Assembly (NCBI GenBank): GCA_020849765.1
Contig: JADLAY010000005.1
Span: 1-64,000 of the forward strand
DNA: 64,000 bases
Direction: 5' to 3'
Source of the DNA: Anaerolineae bacterium
Lineage (GTDB): Bacteria > Chloroflexota > Anaerolineae > Aggregatilineales > Phototrophicaceae
In this document: one piece after another, positions 26,591-35,526 of the stretch
How the letters are laid out: each line of letters opens with the position of its first letter
Position numbering within the stretch: position 1 is the first letter of the stretch
The notes under the pieces: generated by a model
What the model was told of the DNA's origin: nothing
Seen by the model: the letters and a program-made list of their open reading frames with translations, nothing else
Database searches by the model: none
Position numbers and translations under genes: made by a program

Positions 26591-26655
26591 GCTACGTGGA
26601 CATTCATGCCGGATTCCCTTATAGTCTAGAGTGTGGTGAAGTGCAGGAAACGATC

Positions 26656-27213
26656 ATGGTCGTCAGAGAGAAACTCTATACAGTCGAAGAATTCCTGGAA
26701 CTCGCACAAGCGCCGGAAAATGAAACGCGCCGACTTGAATTGGCCGATGGAGTCGTCGTGGAAATGCCCCCCTCAAGCCGCCTCAACACGATCACTGCTG
26801 GACGTTTGGCTCACTTCTTGAACGCCTTTGTCATCCCGCGCGACCTGGGTTATGTCACCGTGCCGGATGGCGGCTACAAGCTTGGTGCACACACCTATCG
26901 CCAGCCTGATGTCGCTTTCATCGCCAAGGCCCATGCGCAAGATCTCGCCGGGGTGGCTTTCGATGGCGCGCCGGATCTGGCGATTGAAGTGGTCTCCCCG
27001 AGCGAAGACATCCTCAAGAAAGCTTACGAGTATTTGCTGGCGGGTACGCAGGTTGTATGGGCGGTTTATGCCGAAGATAAGCTCGTCCGCGTTCTTCGGT
27101 TGGATGAAAACGGCGACCTGCATAGCAAGCAGCATGGCGTTGAGGACGCGCTGGACGGCGGCGAGGTGCTGCCTGGTTTCACTCTCGCCGTGCGCGACGT
27201 ATTTCCGACCTGA
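26656..27213 (+). CDS. Uma2-family (DUF820) PD-(D/E)xK nuclease-like protein
   Basis: 185 residues. Typical Uma2 features are the LYTVEEFLEL start, RLELADGVVVEMPPSS, RQPDVAFI with the catalytic Asp, and DLAIEVVSPSED with the catalytic Glu, then YLLAGTQVVWAVY. The fold is that of restriction-type endonucleases; Uma2 families are common and multiplied in Chloroflexota and Cyanobacteria, with no proven cellular role. It is the only plus-strand gene inside the minus-strand mur cluster, between tam and the acetyltransferase, which suggests insertion. A CAGGAAACG site precedes the ATG. Confidence 0.88.
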   Translation: MVVREKLYTVEEFLELAQAPENETRRLELADGVVVEMPPSSRLNTITAGRLAHFLNAFVIPRDLGYVTVPDGGYKLGAHTYRQPDVAFIAKAHAQDLAGVAFDGAPDLAIEVVSPSEDILKKAYEYLLAGTQVVWAVYAEDKLVRVLRLDENGDLHSKQHGVEDALDGGEVLPGFTLAVRDVFPT

Positions 27214-27237
27214 CCTGGATCAAATTCTGTGACGTGC

Positions 27238-28320
27238 TCACCCGGTTTTCGGGGGCACGTAATCCTGCTTCAGCAGCCCGAAGATCGCGAGATCGTGGAA
27301 CGTGCCATCTTCATAGTACTGCTGGCGCTGCAAGCCTTCGCGGACGAACCCCACCTTCGTGAGCACGCGCTGTGATGCGATGTTTTCGTCGTCCGCATCC
27401 GCGTCGATGCGGTTCAGCTGCATGCGCTCGAAGCCGAACTGCACGACCGCGTGCAGCGCTTCCGTCATCAGGCCACGGCCCCAGTAGATGCGCGCCAGAT
27501 CGAAGCCGACCGCCGCCCGATGATCGCGGCGCGCCCAATAGTTGTAACCAATCTGCCCGACGATCGCATCGTCCCCAGCCTCTTTGAGCACGATGCCCCA
27601 GCGCAGCGTGCGCCGGGTCGCGAAATCGTCGGCGATGCCTTCGATGGCCGCGCGCGCCTGGGCGATGTCCTGGTAGGGAGCGCCGCTGTTGTACTTGGTC
27701 ACCTCGTATTCGCCGCGAAAGCTCATCATGCCCCCGGCGTCTTCGGGCAGCATTTCCCGCAAGCGCAGGCGTGGCGTCTCCAGCATAGGGAAATAGCTGA
27801 AGTCGAACGCGCCGTTGACCGGCATCCAGACCATCACGGCGATCCGGTATTCACCTTCGGGAAACAGGCCATGAAGCCGGAAGCCGAGACCGCTGTAATA
27901 GGCACGCAGCGACTCGTTGCCCTCCCAGCAGTCAAGGATCAGGGCGCCGTTGGGTTCCAGTGTCGTGCGCCGCTGTAATTCGCGCACGATCTGTTCGCCC
28001 AGGCGCTGTCCCTGAAACTCAGGGTCGAGCATGAAGCGGCTCAGAAACCAGAAGCGCCGGTCGAGCGCATCCAGCCGCCAGAAGGCGCGCTGGGCAAAGT
28101 TCAGCGGCTCCAGAAAGTAGCCGCCGACGAGGACGCCAGCACGCTCGATGACGTAAGCATTGCCGCTCCTGATCTTCACCTCGAAGGTTTCGCGGGCGAT
28201 GGGGCCGATCTGTTGCAAGCTGCCCGAACGGGTCAGGCTGTCCTGGACGCGCTCGGATAGCGCGATCGCTTCAGGGATGTCGGCGGCTTCCGTATGCCGG
28301 ATACACCACTGCTCACTCAT
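27238..28320 (-). CDS. Double GNAT acetyltransferase
   Basis: 360 residues made of two GNAT domains. The first (about 1-165) has FMLDPEFQGQRLGEQI as its acetyl-CoA motif. The second (about 185-355) is RimJ/RimL-like with TPRLRLREMLPEDA, YWGRGLMTEALHAVV and SQRVLTKVGFVREG. GNAT enzymes move acetyl from acetyl-CoA to amines on small molecules or proteins. The start at 28320 overlaps the murC stop by 8 bases, so it is translated with murC. The substrate is unknown; an aminosugar or protein amino terminus are both possible. Confidence 0.88.
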   Translation of the reverse strand: MSEQWCIRHTEAADIPEAIALSERVQDSLTRSGSLQQIGPIARETFEVKIRSGNAYVIERAGVLVGGYFLEPLNFAQRAFWRLDALDRRFWFLSRFMLDPEFQGQRLGEQIVRELQRRTTLEPNGALILDCWEGNESLRAYYSGLGFRLHGLFPEGEYRIAVMVWMPVNGAFDFSYFPMLETPRLRLREMLPEDAGGMMSFRGEYEVTKYNSGAPYQDIAQARAAIEGIADDFATRRTLRWGIVLKEAGDDAIVGQIGYNYWARRDHRAAVGFDLARIYWGRGLMTEALHAVVQFGFERMQLNRIDADADDENIASQRVLTKVGFVREGLQRQQYYEDGTFHDLAIFGLLKQDYVPPKTG

Positions 28321-29716
28321 GGCTTCCTTCATTCGATAGGTTGTGCAGCCGCCGCAGATACTCAATGCCGATCTGCGGCGCATCTCCGGCGCTCATGATT
28401 AGAATGACCGCCGGCGATTTTACTTCGTCCACAAGCAGATCAACGGCTGCTTCGAACGGTGCAATATGTCGTGCATCGACATGTGCGATGGCGTGCGCCG
28501 TCGTTACCCCACTCACGTCGGCTAACGGCTGCTCGCGCGCAGCATAGATGTCGGTCACGAGCACGTGATCGGCATCGGCGAAGGCGCGGGCGTAATCCTC
28601 CAGCAGCGCCAGCGTGCGGCTGAAGGTGTGCGGCTGCCAGATCGCCCACAGTTCGCGACCGGGATAACGTGCGCGCGCCGCCGCCAGTGTCGCCCGAATC
28701 GCCGTCGGATGATGGGCGTAGTCGTCGATCACGACGATACCGTTCACTTCTTCACGCACATCGAAGCGGCGCCCCGCGCCCTCGAACGAAGCCAGCGCCG
28801 CTGCGGCGTCCGCGAACGGGATGCCTTGTGTATCCGTGGCCGTCAGTGCCGCGAGCGCGTCGAGCACATTATGCCGACCGGGCACGCGCAGATGCACCTC
28901 GCCCAGCCGCTCGCCATCGCGCTCGACGGCGAAGTGCGTCACCTCCGGCTGGATGTCGATGTCGACGGCGCGCCAGTTCACCCGCGGATGATCGATGCCG
29001 TAATAGCTGACGGGGATGCCCGCTGCCGCTCGCCCTTCGCCCAGTTTGCGTGCGCCGTCGTCGTCCGCACAGACGATCAGGCGCCCATCCGGCGGGACGA
29101 GCGCGGCAAAGCGTACGAACGCCCCGATCATGGCATCCGGCGTCGGGAAGAAGTCGGGATGATCCCACTCTACGTTGCCGATCACGGCCACCTGCGGGCG
29201 CAGACCGAGGAACATGTGATCGTACTCGTCGGCTTCGATGACGAAGACTGGCCCGTGACCAAAGGCAGCATTCACGCCCGAGGTGCGCAGGACGCCGCCG
29301 ATGATATAGCTCGGATCGCGTTCGGTCTTGATCAAGATGTGCGCGATCATCGAGGTGGTCGTCGTCTTGCCGTGCACCCCGGCGACGGCAATGGCGGACT
29401 GCCCGGCCATGATCTGCGCCATCAGGTCGGCGCGCTTGAAAACCGGAATCGCAGCAGCGCGCGCGGCGGTGATTTCGACGTGCGTCGTCGGGACGGCCGA
29501 GGTCACGAGCAGCAAATCGGCGCCTGCAACGTTGCTCGCGTCATGCCCGATGAAGATTGTCGCGCCCATCTGTGCCAGGCTCTGGGTGAATTCGTTGTCC
29601 GCGCGGTCGCTGCCGGAAACGCGATAGCCCTTTTGAATCAGGACACGGGCGATGGCGCTCATGCCACTGCCGCCGATGCCGACGATGTGGATGTGTTGAT
29701 GAGGCTGGAGGTGCAT
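28313..29716 (-). CDS. murC: UDP-N-acetylmuramate--L-alanine ligase
   Basis: 467 residues, normal for MurC. The enzyme joins L-Ala to UDP-MurNAc with ATP, the first step of the stem peptide. The amino-terminal UDP site HIVGIGGSGMSAIA (about 9-22), the P-loop AGVHGKTTTTSMIAH, FVIEADEYDHMF, and the DDYAHHPTAI motif of the carboxy-terminal domain are all present. The start at 29716 is chosen by homology; a longer frame to 29827 has no support. It sits downstream of ftsW-murG-cvpA with a 115-base gap and overlaps the acetyltransferase. Confidence 0.96.
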   Translation of the reverse strand: MHLQPHQHIHIVGIGGSGMSAIARVLIQKGYRVSGSDRADNEFTQSLAQMGATIFIGHDASNVAGADLLLVTSAVPTTHVEITAARAAAIPVFKRADLMAQIMAGQSAIAVAGVHGKTTTTSMIAHILIKTERDPSYIIGGVLRTSGVNAAFGHGPVFVIEADEYDHMFLGLRPQVAVIGNVEWDHPDFFPTPDAMIGAFVRFAALVPPDGRLIVCADDDGARKLGEGRAAAGIPVSYYGIDHPRVNWRAVDIDIQPEVTHFAVERDGERLGEVHLRVPGRHNVLDALAALTATDTQGIPFADAAAALASFEGAGRRFDVREEVNGIVVIDDYAHHPTAIRATLAAARARYPGRELWAIWQPHTFSRTLALLEDYARAFADADHVLVTDIYAAREQPLADVSGVTTAHAIAHVDARHIAPFEAAVDLLVDEVKSPAVILIMSAGDAPQIGIEYLRRLHNLSNEGSHE

Positions 29717-29831
29717 AGAGTTCTGGCTTTCAGCCACACGAAGACCATAAACGCGGAACGATGTTAGCCATCGCGGTAAACAGCCAATTGAGTATCGACC
29801 CAAATGAATGAGCGAGTCGCTCTTCACTCAC

Positions 29832-30374
29832 CTAAATGCGGATGAGTACGAGCAAGAAGAGCACGATCACGGCCACAGCCAGCAGATCGCCCGTGCCATT
29901 GGGGCCGCCACCGAGAATGACGAGCGGCAGCAAGCTGCGTGCTTGATCGCTGGGCGAACCCGGCGCCGGTGCAATAATGTACGGCGCGAGCGGATACTCG
30001 TTGATGTCCATGAAGTACCAGATCGAGCCCCAGATCAGATAGCCGTTGAGGAAGCCGACGAGCGCGCCGACGAAACCGTCCTGCAGACGGTCACGGCCCT
30101 CGCCCCGGTTGCGCCGATCTTCGCCGATGAGCGCACGCGTTTGATAAGCGAAGAAGACCACCGCGCTGAAGATGAGCGCCTGGACGATGAAGACCTGATC
30201 GCGACTGACATTGCGCAGCAGCGTTCCGCGGATGAGCGTATCGAACTGGAACAGCGCAAACAGGCCCAGGACGATGCCCGCCGTCGAGATCAGTTCTTTC
30301 GTGCTGCCACGCAGGTAGCCGCTGACGGCGAAAAACAGCGCCAGCACCACCATCATCGTCGAGAGTTGAATCAT
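29832..30374 (-). CDS. cvpA: CvpA-family membrane protein
   Basis: 180 residues with four to five membrane helices: about 5-20, 27-45, 60-78, 100-120 and 160-178. The pattern GYLRGSTKELISTAGIVLG and DGFVGALVGFLNGYLIWG matches the CvpA family, named from colicin V export and linked to envelope integrity; biochemical function is unclear. It starts 3 bases after murG ends and lies between murG and murC, which suggests a role in wall synthesis or division. Confidence 0.82.
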   Translation of the reverse strand: MIQLSTMMVVLALFFAVSGYLRGSTKELISTAGIVLGLFALFQFDTLIRGTLLRNVSRDQVFIVQALIFSAVVFFAYQTRALIGEDRRNRGEGRDRLQDGFVGALVGFLNGYLIWGSIWYFMDINEYPLAPYIIAPAPGSPSDQARSLLPLVILGGGPNGTGDLLAVAVIVLFLLVLIRI

Positions 30375-30377
30375 GTA

Positions 30378-31487
30378 TCAGCCTTCACCTGTTGCGAGCC
30401 GCACCAAAGCTTCCGCTGCCCGGCGCGCACCCTCTGGCTGCGCCAATGCACGTGCCTGTGCTTGCATCTCGGCAAGTCGCGGCAGATCATCCAGTAATGT
30501 TTCGATTGTACACAATAAATCACGCCCCATGTCGGCATCATTCATCACGACTGCTGCACCGTGCGCCGCCAGAAAATCGGCGTTGACCTTCTGGTAACGC
30601 CAGGCGTAAGGATAGGGCACAAGAATAGCAGGCAATCCAAAAAAGGGGAATTCGCCCAGAATGCTGGCGCCTGCGCGGCTGAGCACCAGGTCGGCGGCGG
30701 CGAAGGCCAGCCCCATCTCGCGATGCAGATAGGGGTAGGCATGGTAATGTGGCAGCTCGCCCATCGTCTTGCGGCGCGCATCGATCTCATCCCAATCGAG
30801 CGTGCCGGTCACGTGAATGATCTGGAGATCGGGACGCGCGGCCAGCGTGGGCAGGATGTCGAGCAGCGCATTGTTGATCGTGCGTGCGCCGCGGCTGCCG
30901 CCGAAGACGAGCAGCGTCTTGCGCGCGGTCTCCAGGCCGAAGAATGCCTGCGCGTCCGCCCGATTGGCGTGCATCACATCGCGGCGCAGCGGGTAGCCGG
31001 TGACGACCGTCTGCCCCGGCGGGAAATACTGCGCGCTTTCCGGCGCGGTGATGGCGACGCGGCGCACCAAGCGGCGCAGCACCTGGATCGCCAGCCCTGG
31101 CTCAATATCCGGCAGGTAGATCATGCCCGGCACACGCAGCAGCCAGGCCGCCAGCGCCACGGGCAGCCCGACCCAGCCGCCCGTCAGCAGCAGCGCTTGC
31201 GGGCGCCAGGTCAGGATCAGCACTATGGATTGCAGGGTGCCGAGCGCGATCTGAGCCAGACTCAGGAGGATGCGCAGCGGGCTGACGCCGTGCAGTGGGC
31301 CCGCGTAGACCTCGGATTGGCGCTCGAACGTGACGCCGGATTCGGCGATGAGAGGACGTTCGAAACCTCCAACACTGCCGACAAAAGCGAGCTTCGCCCC
31401 CGGCTGTACGTTCTCAATCGCTTCGGCGATAGCCAGTGCCGGATACACGTGTCCCCCGGTTCCACCAGCCGCGATCAAGATTCGCAC
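30378..31487 (-). CDS. murG: UDP-N-acetylglucosamine--undecaprenyl-pyrophosphoryl-MurNAc-pentapeptide GlcNAc transferase
   Basis: 369 residues. MurG adds GlcNAc to lipid I to make lipid II at the inner face of the membrane. The glycine-rich AAGGTGGHVYPALA (about 6-19), GSRGART (about 197-203) and the UDP-GlcNAc motif AAADLVLSRAGASILGEF are present. The start is GTG at 31487, with an AGGAAAAACGCGA ribosome site. This places the first 74 bases inside the 3' end of ftsW in another frame, an unusually long overlap. Confidence 0.95.
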   Translation of the reverse strand: MRILIAAGGTGGHVYPALAIAEAIENVQPGAKLAFVGSVGGFERPLIAESGVTFERQSEVYAGPLHGVSPLRILLSLAQIALGTLQSIVLILTWRPQALLLTGGWVGLPVALAAWLLRVPGMIYLPDIEPGLAIQVLRRLVRRVAITAPESAQYFPPGQTVVTGYPLRRDVMHANRADAQAFFGLETARKTLLVFGGSRGARTINNALLDILPTLAARPDLQIIHVTGTLDWDEIDARRKTMGELPHYHAYPYLHREMGLAFAAADLVLSRAGASILGEFPFFGLPAILVPYPYAWRYQKVNADFLAAHGAAVVMNDADMGRDLLCTIETLLDDLPRLAEMQAQARALAQPEGARRAAEALVRLATGEG

Positions 31488-32742
31488 TCGCGTTTTTCCT
31501 TTTTGGATTAGCCGCCTGTTTGGCCGTCACGCGCACCACGCTCAGCAGCAGCCCGACGCCCACCATCAGTGACAGGAGCGAAGAGCCGCCGTAGCTGATG
31601 AACGGCAGCGGAGAGCCTGTCTGCGGTAACAGATTCAAGTTGACCGAGATATTCAGAAGCGCCTTCAGGCCGACCCAGAGCGCCACACCTGCGGCAAGCA
31701 GCGTGCCGAACGAATCCGGCGCGCGCCGCGAAATGTAGAGCCCGCGCAGCACGAAGGCGAGATAAAGCGCAATCACAACGCCGGCGCCGATGACTCCCAG
31801 CTCTTCGCCGATGGTGGCAAAGATACTATCGGTGTGTGGGGCCGGTAACGGGCCGTATTTCTGAAGGCCATTGCCCAGGCCGCGCCCGAACCAGCCACCA
31901 TTCATGAAGGCGATGATCGCCTGCTGCGTCTGGTAGCTCGTTTGCGTCACATCAGTCAAACCGGCGGAGAAGTCGACGATGCGCTCCTGCGCATAATCCG
32001 GCAGCAAGCCCACTTGATCGGCGCCGATGACGGCGCAGACCAGCAGTGCCAGGATGGCGAACAGGTGCCAGAGGTTGGCGCCCGCGATGATGTACATCAG
32101 ACCGGCGACGGTGACGACCATCAGCGCGGCGCTCAGATCCGGCTGCAAAATGACCAGGAAGGCGACCGCCCCCACGATCACGGCGAATGGCAGCAGGCCG
32201 CGCGTCAAACTGCCGAGCCGTGCATTCTTGGCGCTGAGCCAGGCCGCCATGTAGATGACGATGGTCAGCTCGGCCAGCTCGGACGGCTGGTACGACCCGT
32301 TGAGGAAAGCGCGTCGCGCGCCGAAACGCTCGTCACTGAAGGCCCAGACGGCGACCAGTGTGGCGATGGAAAACAAGATCAGGGGCACCGAGAGGCGTCG
32401 CCAGATGTGATAGTCGATCAGCATGAACACAATCGACACGCCGATGCCGAGCAGAATCCAGCGGAACTGATTGAAGAAGAGCGCTGCCGGGTTGCCGAAA
32501 TCCTGATAGCCCCAGTCGAACGTCGTGCTGTAGACCATCATGCCGCCGATCGCCAGCAGGACGACGACGATCGCCGCCAGGTAGGGATCGACGTAAGCCA
32601 ACAGGCCGCGGCGCTGCTGCTCGGCGGCGCGCGGGAGGGCCTGGGTGTTGCTCACCGTGCGCTTGCGGCCTACGACCGGCGGCGCGCTCACGGGGTATTG
32701 ATCTGCATCTGTAAATTCGGGTGCTACAGGATGATCTGCCAT
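31414..32742 (-). CDS. ftsW: SEDS-family peptidoglycan glycosyltransferase FtsW
   Basis: 442 residues with about ten membrane helices after a 45-residue cytoplasmic tail. FtsW polymerises lipid II at the septum. Family motifs seen are YQPSEL (about 150-155), RLxF-like RIVDF, HTDSIFATIGEELG (about 307-320) and PFISYGGSS (about 380-388). The Lys that usually follows QPSELAK is Glu here (QPSELAE). The neighbours murG, cvpA and murC favour FtsW over the elongation protein RodA. The 3' end overlaps murG by 74 bases. Confidence 0.9.
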   Translation of the reverse strand: MADHPVAPEFTDADQYPVSAPPVVGRKRTVSNTQALPRAAEQQRRGLLAYVDPYLAAIVVVLLAIGGMMVYSTTFDWGYQDFGNPAALFFNQFRWILLGIGVSIVFMLIDYHIWRRLSVPLILFSIATLVAVWAFSDERFGARRAFLNGSYQPSELAELTIVIYMAAWLSAKNARLGSLTRGLLPFAVIVGAVAFLVILQPDLSAALMVVTVAGLMYIIAGANLWHLFAILALLVCAVIGADQVGLLPDYAQERIVDFSAGLTDVTQTSYQTQQAIIAFMNGGWFGRGLGNGLQKYGPLPAPHTDSIFATIGEELGVIGAGVVIALYLAFVLRGLYISRRAPDSFGTLLAAGVALWVGLKALLNISVNLNLLPQTGSPLPFISYGGSSLLSLMVGVGLLLSVVRVTAKQAANPKRKNASANLDRGWWNRGTRVSGTGYRRSD

Positions 32743-32755
32743 CGCCGCGATGACC

Positions 32756-32785
32756 TTTACAATAAGATTCTTCGTAGAGTATAAC
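32756..32785 (+). promoter_or_regulatory. Candidate plus-strand promoter upstream of the orphan binding-protein gene
   Basis: TTTACA (32756-32761) and TATAAC (32780-32785) are 18 bases apart. The predicted leader of about 220 bases to the ATG at 33015 is long. The same AT-rich patch could also hold the minus-strand -10 (TATACT) of the ftsW cluster. Confidence 0.35.
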
Positions 32786-33014
32786 CCAAAAGGCGTGCTT
32801 AACGAGATAAGGGTTCACGAGCGAGACAATAGCATTCGCCCGCCGCATGGCGTTCGAGCCATCGTCTCCGGCTGGCCGACGCTGCGCTTGAAGTTGCGAT
32901 AAATCGTCAGGCAGGCGCTACAATCGGGTGGAGAGACTTCTCGCCCGCGCTGGGCTGCGTCAGCCGAAGCTGCTGTCTTCCCCATCGATCCGGGCCAGTT
33001 GTAGGAGTTCGCCC

Positions 33015-34322
33015 ATGCTCAAACGATTCGCCGCCAGTCTCCTTCTGCTGGTGCTGGTTGGGCTGACCATCGCGCCCGCCGCTGCGCAGGACGACATCGC
33101 GATCACCTGGCGCACGCGCCCGGATAGCCAGCTTGAGCGGCAGATCTACGCGGCACTGAGCGACAGTATCGATGCACGTCTGAACGGCATTTCGCTCACC
33201 TACGAGGCGGGCAGCGATCAAACGCTCAGCTATCGCGAGACGCTGCTCAACCAACTGGACGAAGGCACCGCGCCGGACATCTTCTGGATTCGCGGGATCG
33301 ACCTGGCGGCGTTCGTCAGAGCGGGCGTGATCGCCAATCTGAGCGAGCTGGCGGCGGACGACGTGGATTTCGACGTCGACGTTTTCTATCCCCAACTCAT
33401 CGATCAACTGGCCTACGACCCGGAGACGGACACGAGCGATCCATCGGCGACGCTCTGGGGTTTGCCGCGCGACGTATCCAGTCTGGCGCTTTACCTCAAC
33501 CTTGAGTTGTTCGAGCAGGCTGGGCTGGACAACCCAACCGAGCTGTTGGAACGCGGTGCCTGGAATTGGGACGCGTTTGCCGAGGCCGCCAGCGCCATTA
33601 CCGATCTGGCTGATGACGTCTATGGCTTCGGCATGAGTACCGGTTGGGCCAATTGGGGGCTATGGTTCAGCGAGGCTGGGGGTGGCTACTTCAATGCCGA
33701 CCGCACGCAGTGCGCTCTCGACAGCGATGCGGTCAACACTGCGCTCAAGTTCCTGGACGATCTCTATGAATCGGAGACAGCAGCGCCCTTGAGCACGGAC
33801 AGCGAACAGCTGTTTCTGATGGGCAAGCTGGGTATGTTCTTGAACGATCGCGATGGGACGCCGAACACGCTGGCGCAGGCGCTCTTCCGCTGGGATTACG
33901 CCGAAGTCCCCGCCGGGCCGGAAGGCCAGAGCAACTGGATCTTTTGGGGCGCCTACGTCGTCAACGCCGACTCGCTCAAAGACCCGGATCGCGCTGAGGC
34001 GATCTGGCGTGTGCTCAAGGAGCTGACCAACGTCGAATCACAATCGCTATCGGCGGCGCTCGGCGCAACTATCCCCAGCCGCACAGGCGACGATGCCGTC
34101 AGTGCCTTCCTGGCGGCCATTCCGGACAAAAACAGCGCCGCTTTCACCAATGCCCTGGCGAATTATGCCGTGGCCGAAGCCCCGCTGTGGAACAGCAGCT
34201 TCGAGGCTTACGATGCCATCGCCAACCAGGGCGTCATGCGCGTCATCAATGGCGACCTGACCCCGGACGCCTTCACGGAGTCGATCTGCGCCGACCTCAA
34301 TCCGCTGCTGGGCGGTGACTAG
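33015..34322 (+). CDS. Extracellular sugar-type ABC solute-binding protein (orphan)
   Basis: 435 residues. A signal peptide ends TIAPAAAQ with no lipobox Cys. The fold is the two-lobe type 1 (MalE/UgpB-like) binding protein: LLNQLDEGTAPDIFWI, WGLPRDVSSLALYLNLELFEQAGL, SEAGGGYFN and NWIFWGAYVVN. These proteins capture sugars for ABC import. No permease or ATPase gene is adjacent, so it must share transporters encoded elsewhere or act as a sensor. A TAGGAG site precedes the ATG; the frame upstream to 32928 is not supported by homology. The ligand is unknown. Confidence 0.88.
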   Translation: MLKRFAASLLLLVLVGLTIAPAAAQDDIAITWRTRPDSQLERQIYAALSDSIDARLNGISLTYEAGSDQTLSYRETLLNQLDEGTAPDIFWIRGIDLAAFVRAGVIANLSELAADDVDFDVDVFYPQLIDQLAYDPETDTSDPSATLWGLPRDVSSLALYLNLELFEQAGLDNPTELLERGAWNWDAFAEAASAITDLADDVYGFGMSTGWANWGLWFSEAGGGYFNADRTQCALDSDAVNTALKFLDDLYESETAAPLSTDSEQLFLMGKLGMFLNDRDGTPNTLAQALFRWDYAEVPAGPEGQSNWIFWGAYVVNADSLKDPDRAEAIWRVLKELTNVESQSLSAALGATIPSRTGDDAVSAFLAAIPDKNSAAFTNALANYAVAEAPLWNSSFEAYDAIANQGVMRVINGDLTPDAFTESICADLNPLLGGD

Positions 34323-34340
34323 CACCCTGGCGGAGCCATC

Positions 34341-34979
34341 ATGCGGCGCCTGCTGATCGTCACCCTCGCTCTTGCGCTCAGTTTCGCCCTGCTGGCGGGC
34401 ATCCTGCGCGCCGGGGTAGCCGATGACGATGGGCTGCGCACCTTCCTGCTGCCGCCCGACGATTGCGCCGCGCCCTGCTGGCAGGGCATCCGCCCCGGCG
34501 TGACGTCCGCGGACGAAGCGGAAGCGCTGCTGATCGCGAACCCCTGGGTGACGGCGGTCAATCGAACGTCGACGCATATCTCGTGGCATTGGAGTGGCGC
34601 GCAGCCGGTCTACATTGATGCGGATGCACAGGGCATTCTCTACCTGGTCAACGAGCGCGTGTCGACGATGAGCGTCAGCCTGAACGTGTCCTATGGCGAG
34701 GTCTGGTCGCTGCTGGGCGCGCCCGACTCGGCGGTCATGGTGCGTCCGGCCAGCCGCTCGACCGCCTACCAGATCGTCGATTATTCCGCGCAGGGTGTGG
34801 CGATCGTCTCCTCGTTGAGCTGCCCGATGCGCCCGGCAGCCTTCTGGACGAGCGCAACGGCGCTCCGGCTTGGCGCGAACACCTTCAGCGAGGCGATGAA
34901 CGGCGTCCCTTATGACATCTTCGAGCAGCCGGGCTGGTGGCGCTGGTTGGCCACCTGCCGGCGTCAGTTTGCGAATTAA
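34341..34979 (+). CDS. Predicted secreted or membrane-anchored protein of unknown function
   Basis: 212 residues. A hydrophobic amino-terminal segment (about 4-24) is followed by a domain beginning with Cys42 and Cys46 in DDCAAPCWQGIRPGVTSADEAEALL. A CxxPCWxGIxPG start with repeated A-x-x-LL spacing is shared by many small exported proteins in Chloroflexota-like genomes, but I know no function. Two further cysteines near 168 and 207 could pair. It starts 18 bases after the binding-protein stop and may be cotranscribed with it. Confidence 0.7.
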   Translation: MRRLLIVTLALALSFALLAGILRAGVADDDGLRTFLLPPDDCAAPCWQGIRPGVTSADEAEALLIANPWVTAVNRTSTHISWHWSGAQPVYIDADAQGILYLVNERVSTMSVSLNVSYGEVWSLLGAPDSAVMVRPASRSTAYQIVDYSAQGVAIVSSLSCPMRPAAFWTSATALRLGANTFSEAMNGVPYDIFEQPGWWRWLATCRRQFAN

Positions 34980-34989
34980 GCCGTCTGAC

Positions 34990-35526
34990 TTACCGCGCGC
35001 GAACGGCAAAATCCTCGAAGGTCGCGGTAAAGCCTTCACCCGTCGGCGAACAGCACATCATCCCCACTTCCACCGAGGCCCCCATCGGCAGATGCGCCTG
35101 GCGCATGAGCCGGTAGTCACGACCGTCGACCGAATATTCCACTTCGAGCGTCTGGTCGTGGCGGCGTATGCGCAGCCACAAGGACGGCGGATCGTTCGGC
35201 ATGGCAATGACCGACCAATCGGAAAAGTCGCGCGTCACGACGACGCTCGCCTGCTGGACGCCATTCAGCAGCTCGATGCCGCATTTCATCCAGGTCGTCT
35301 CGTCCACACGCACCATCGCGCCCGCCTGATCGTAAAGCGCGGTATAAGCGCCGCTGACCTTGAGCTGGAGTTCGAAATCACCCTCGACGGTCTGATGATA
35401 GAAGTGCCCGCTATCCCGGATGCCGCCGTCGTGCGTTTTGCGCCAGAAATCTGTGCGCCCCGCGCTGGAAACCGCGAGACGTCGATCATCTTCGTGCCAG
35501 GTAGGGGGCGGGTTAAGCCAATCCAT
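34990..35526 (-). CDS. DUF1349-family beta-jelly-roll protein
   Basis: 178 residues, close to full length for this family. Typical elements are DFWRKTHDGGIRDSGHFYH, FELQLKVSGAYTALYDQAGAMVR, TWMKCGIELLNG and SVVVTRDFSDWS. The fold is concanavalin-like and may bind sugars; the family has no proven catalytic role. It begins directly after the FHA stop with no gap, so the two are likely cotranscribed. Confidence 0.88.
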   Translation of the reverse strand: MDWLNPPPTWHEDDRRLAVSSAGRTDFWRKTHDGGIRDSGHFYHQTVEGDFELQLKVSGAYTALYDQAGAMVRVDETTWMKCGIELLNGVQQASVVVTRDFSDWSVIAMPNDPPSLWLRIRRHDQTLEVEYSVDGRDYRLMRQAHLPMGASVEVGMMCCSPTGEGFTATFEDFAVRAR

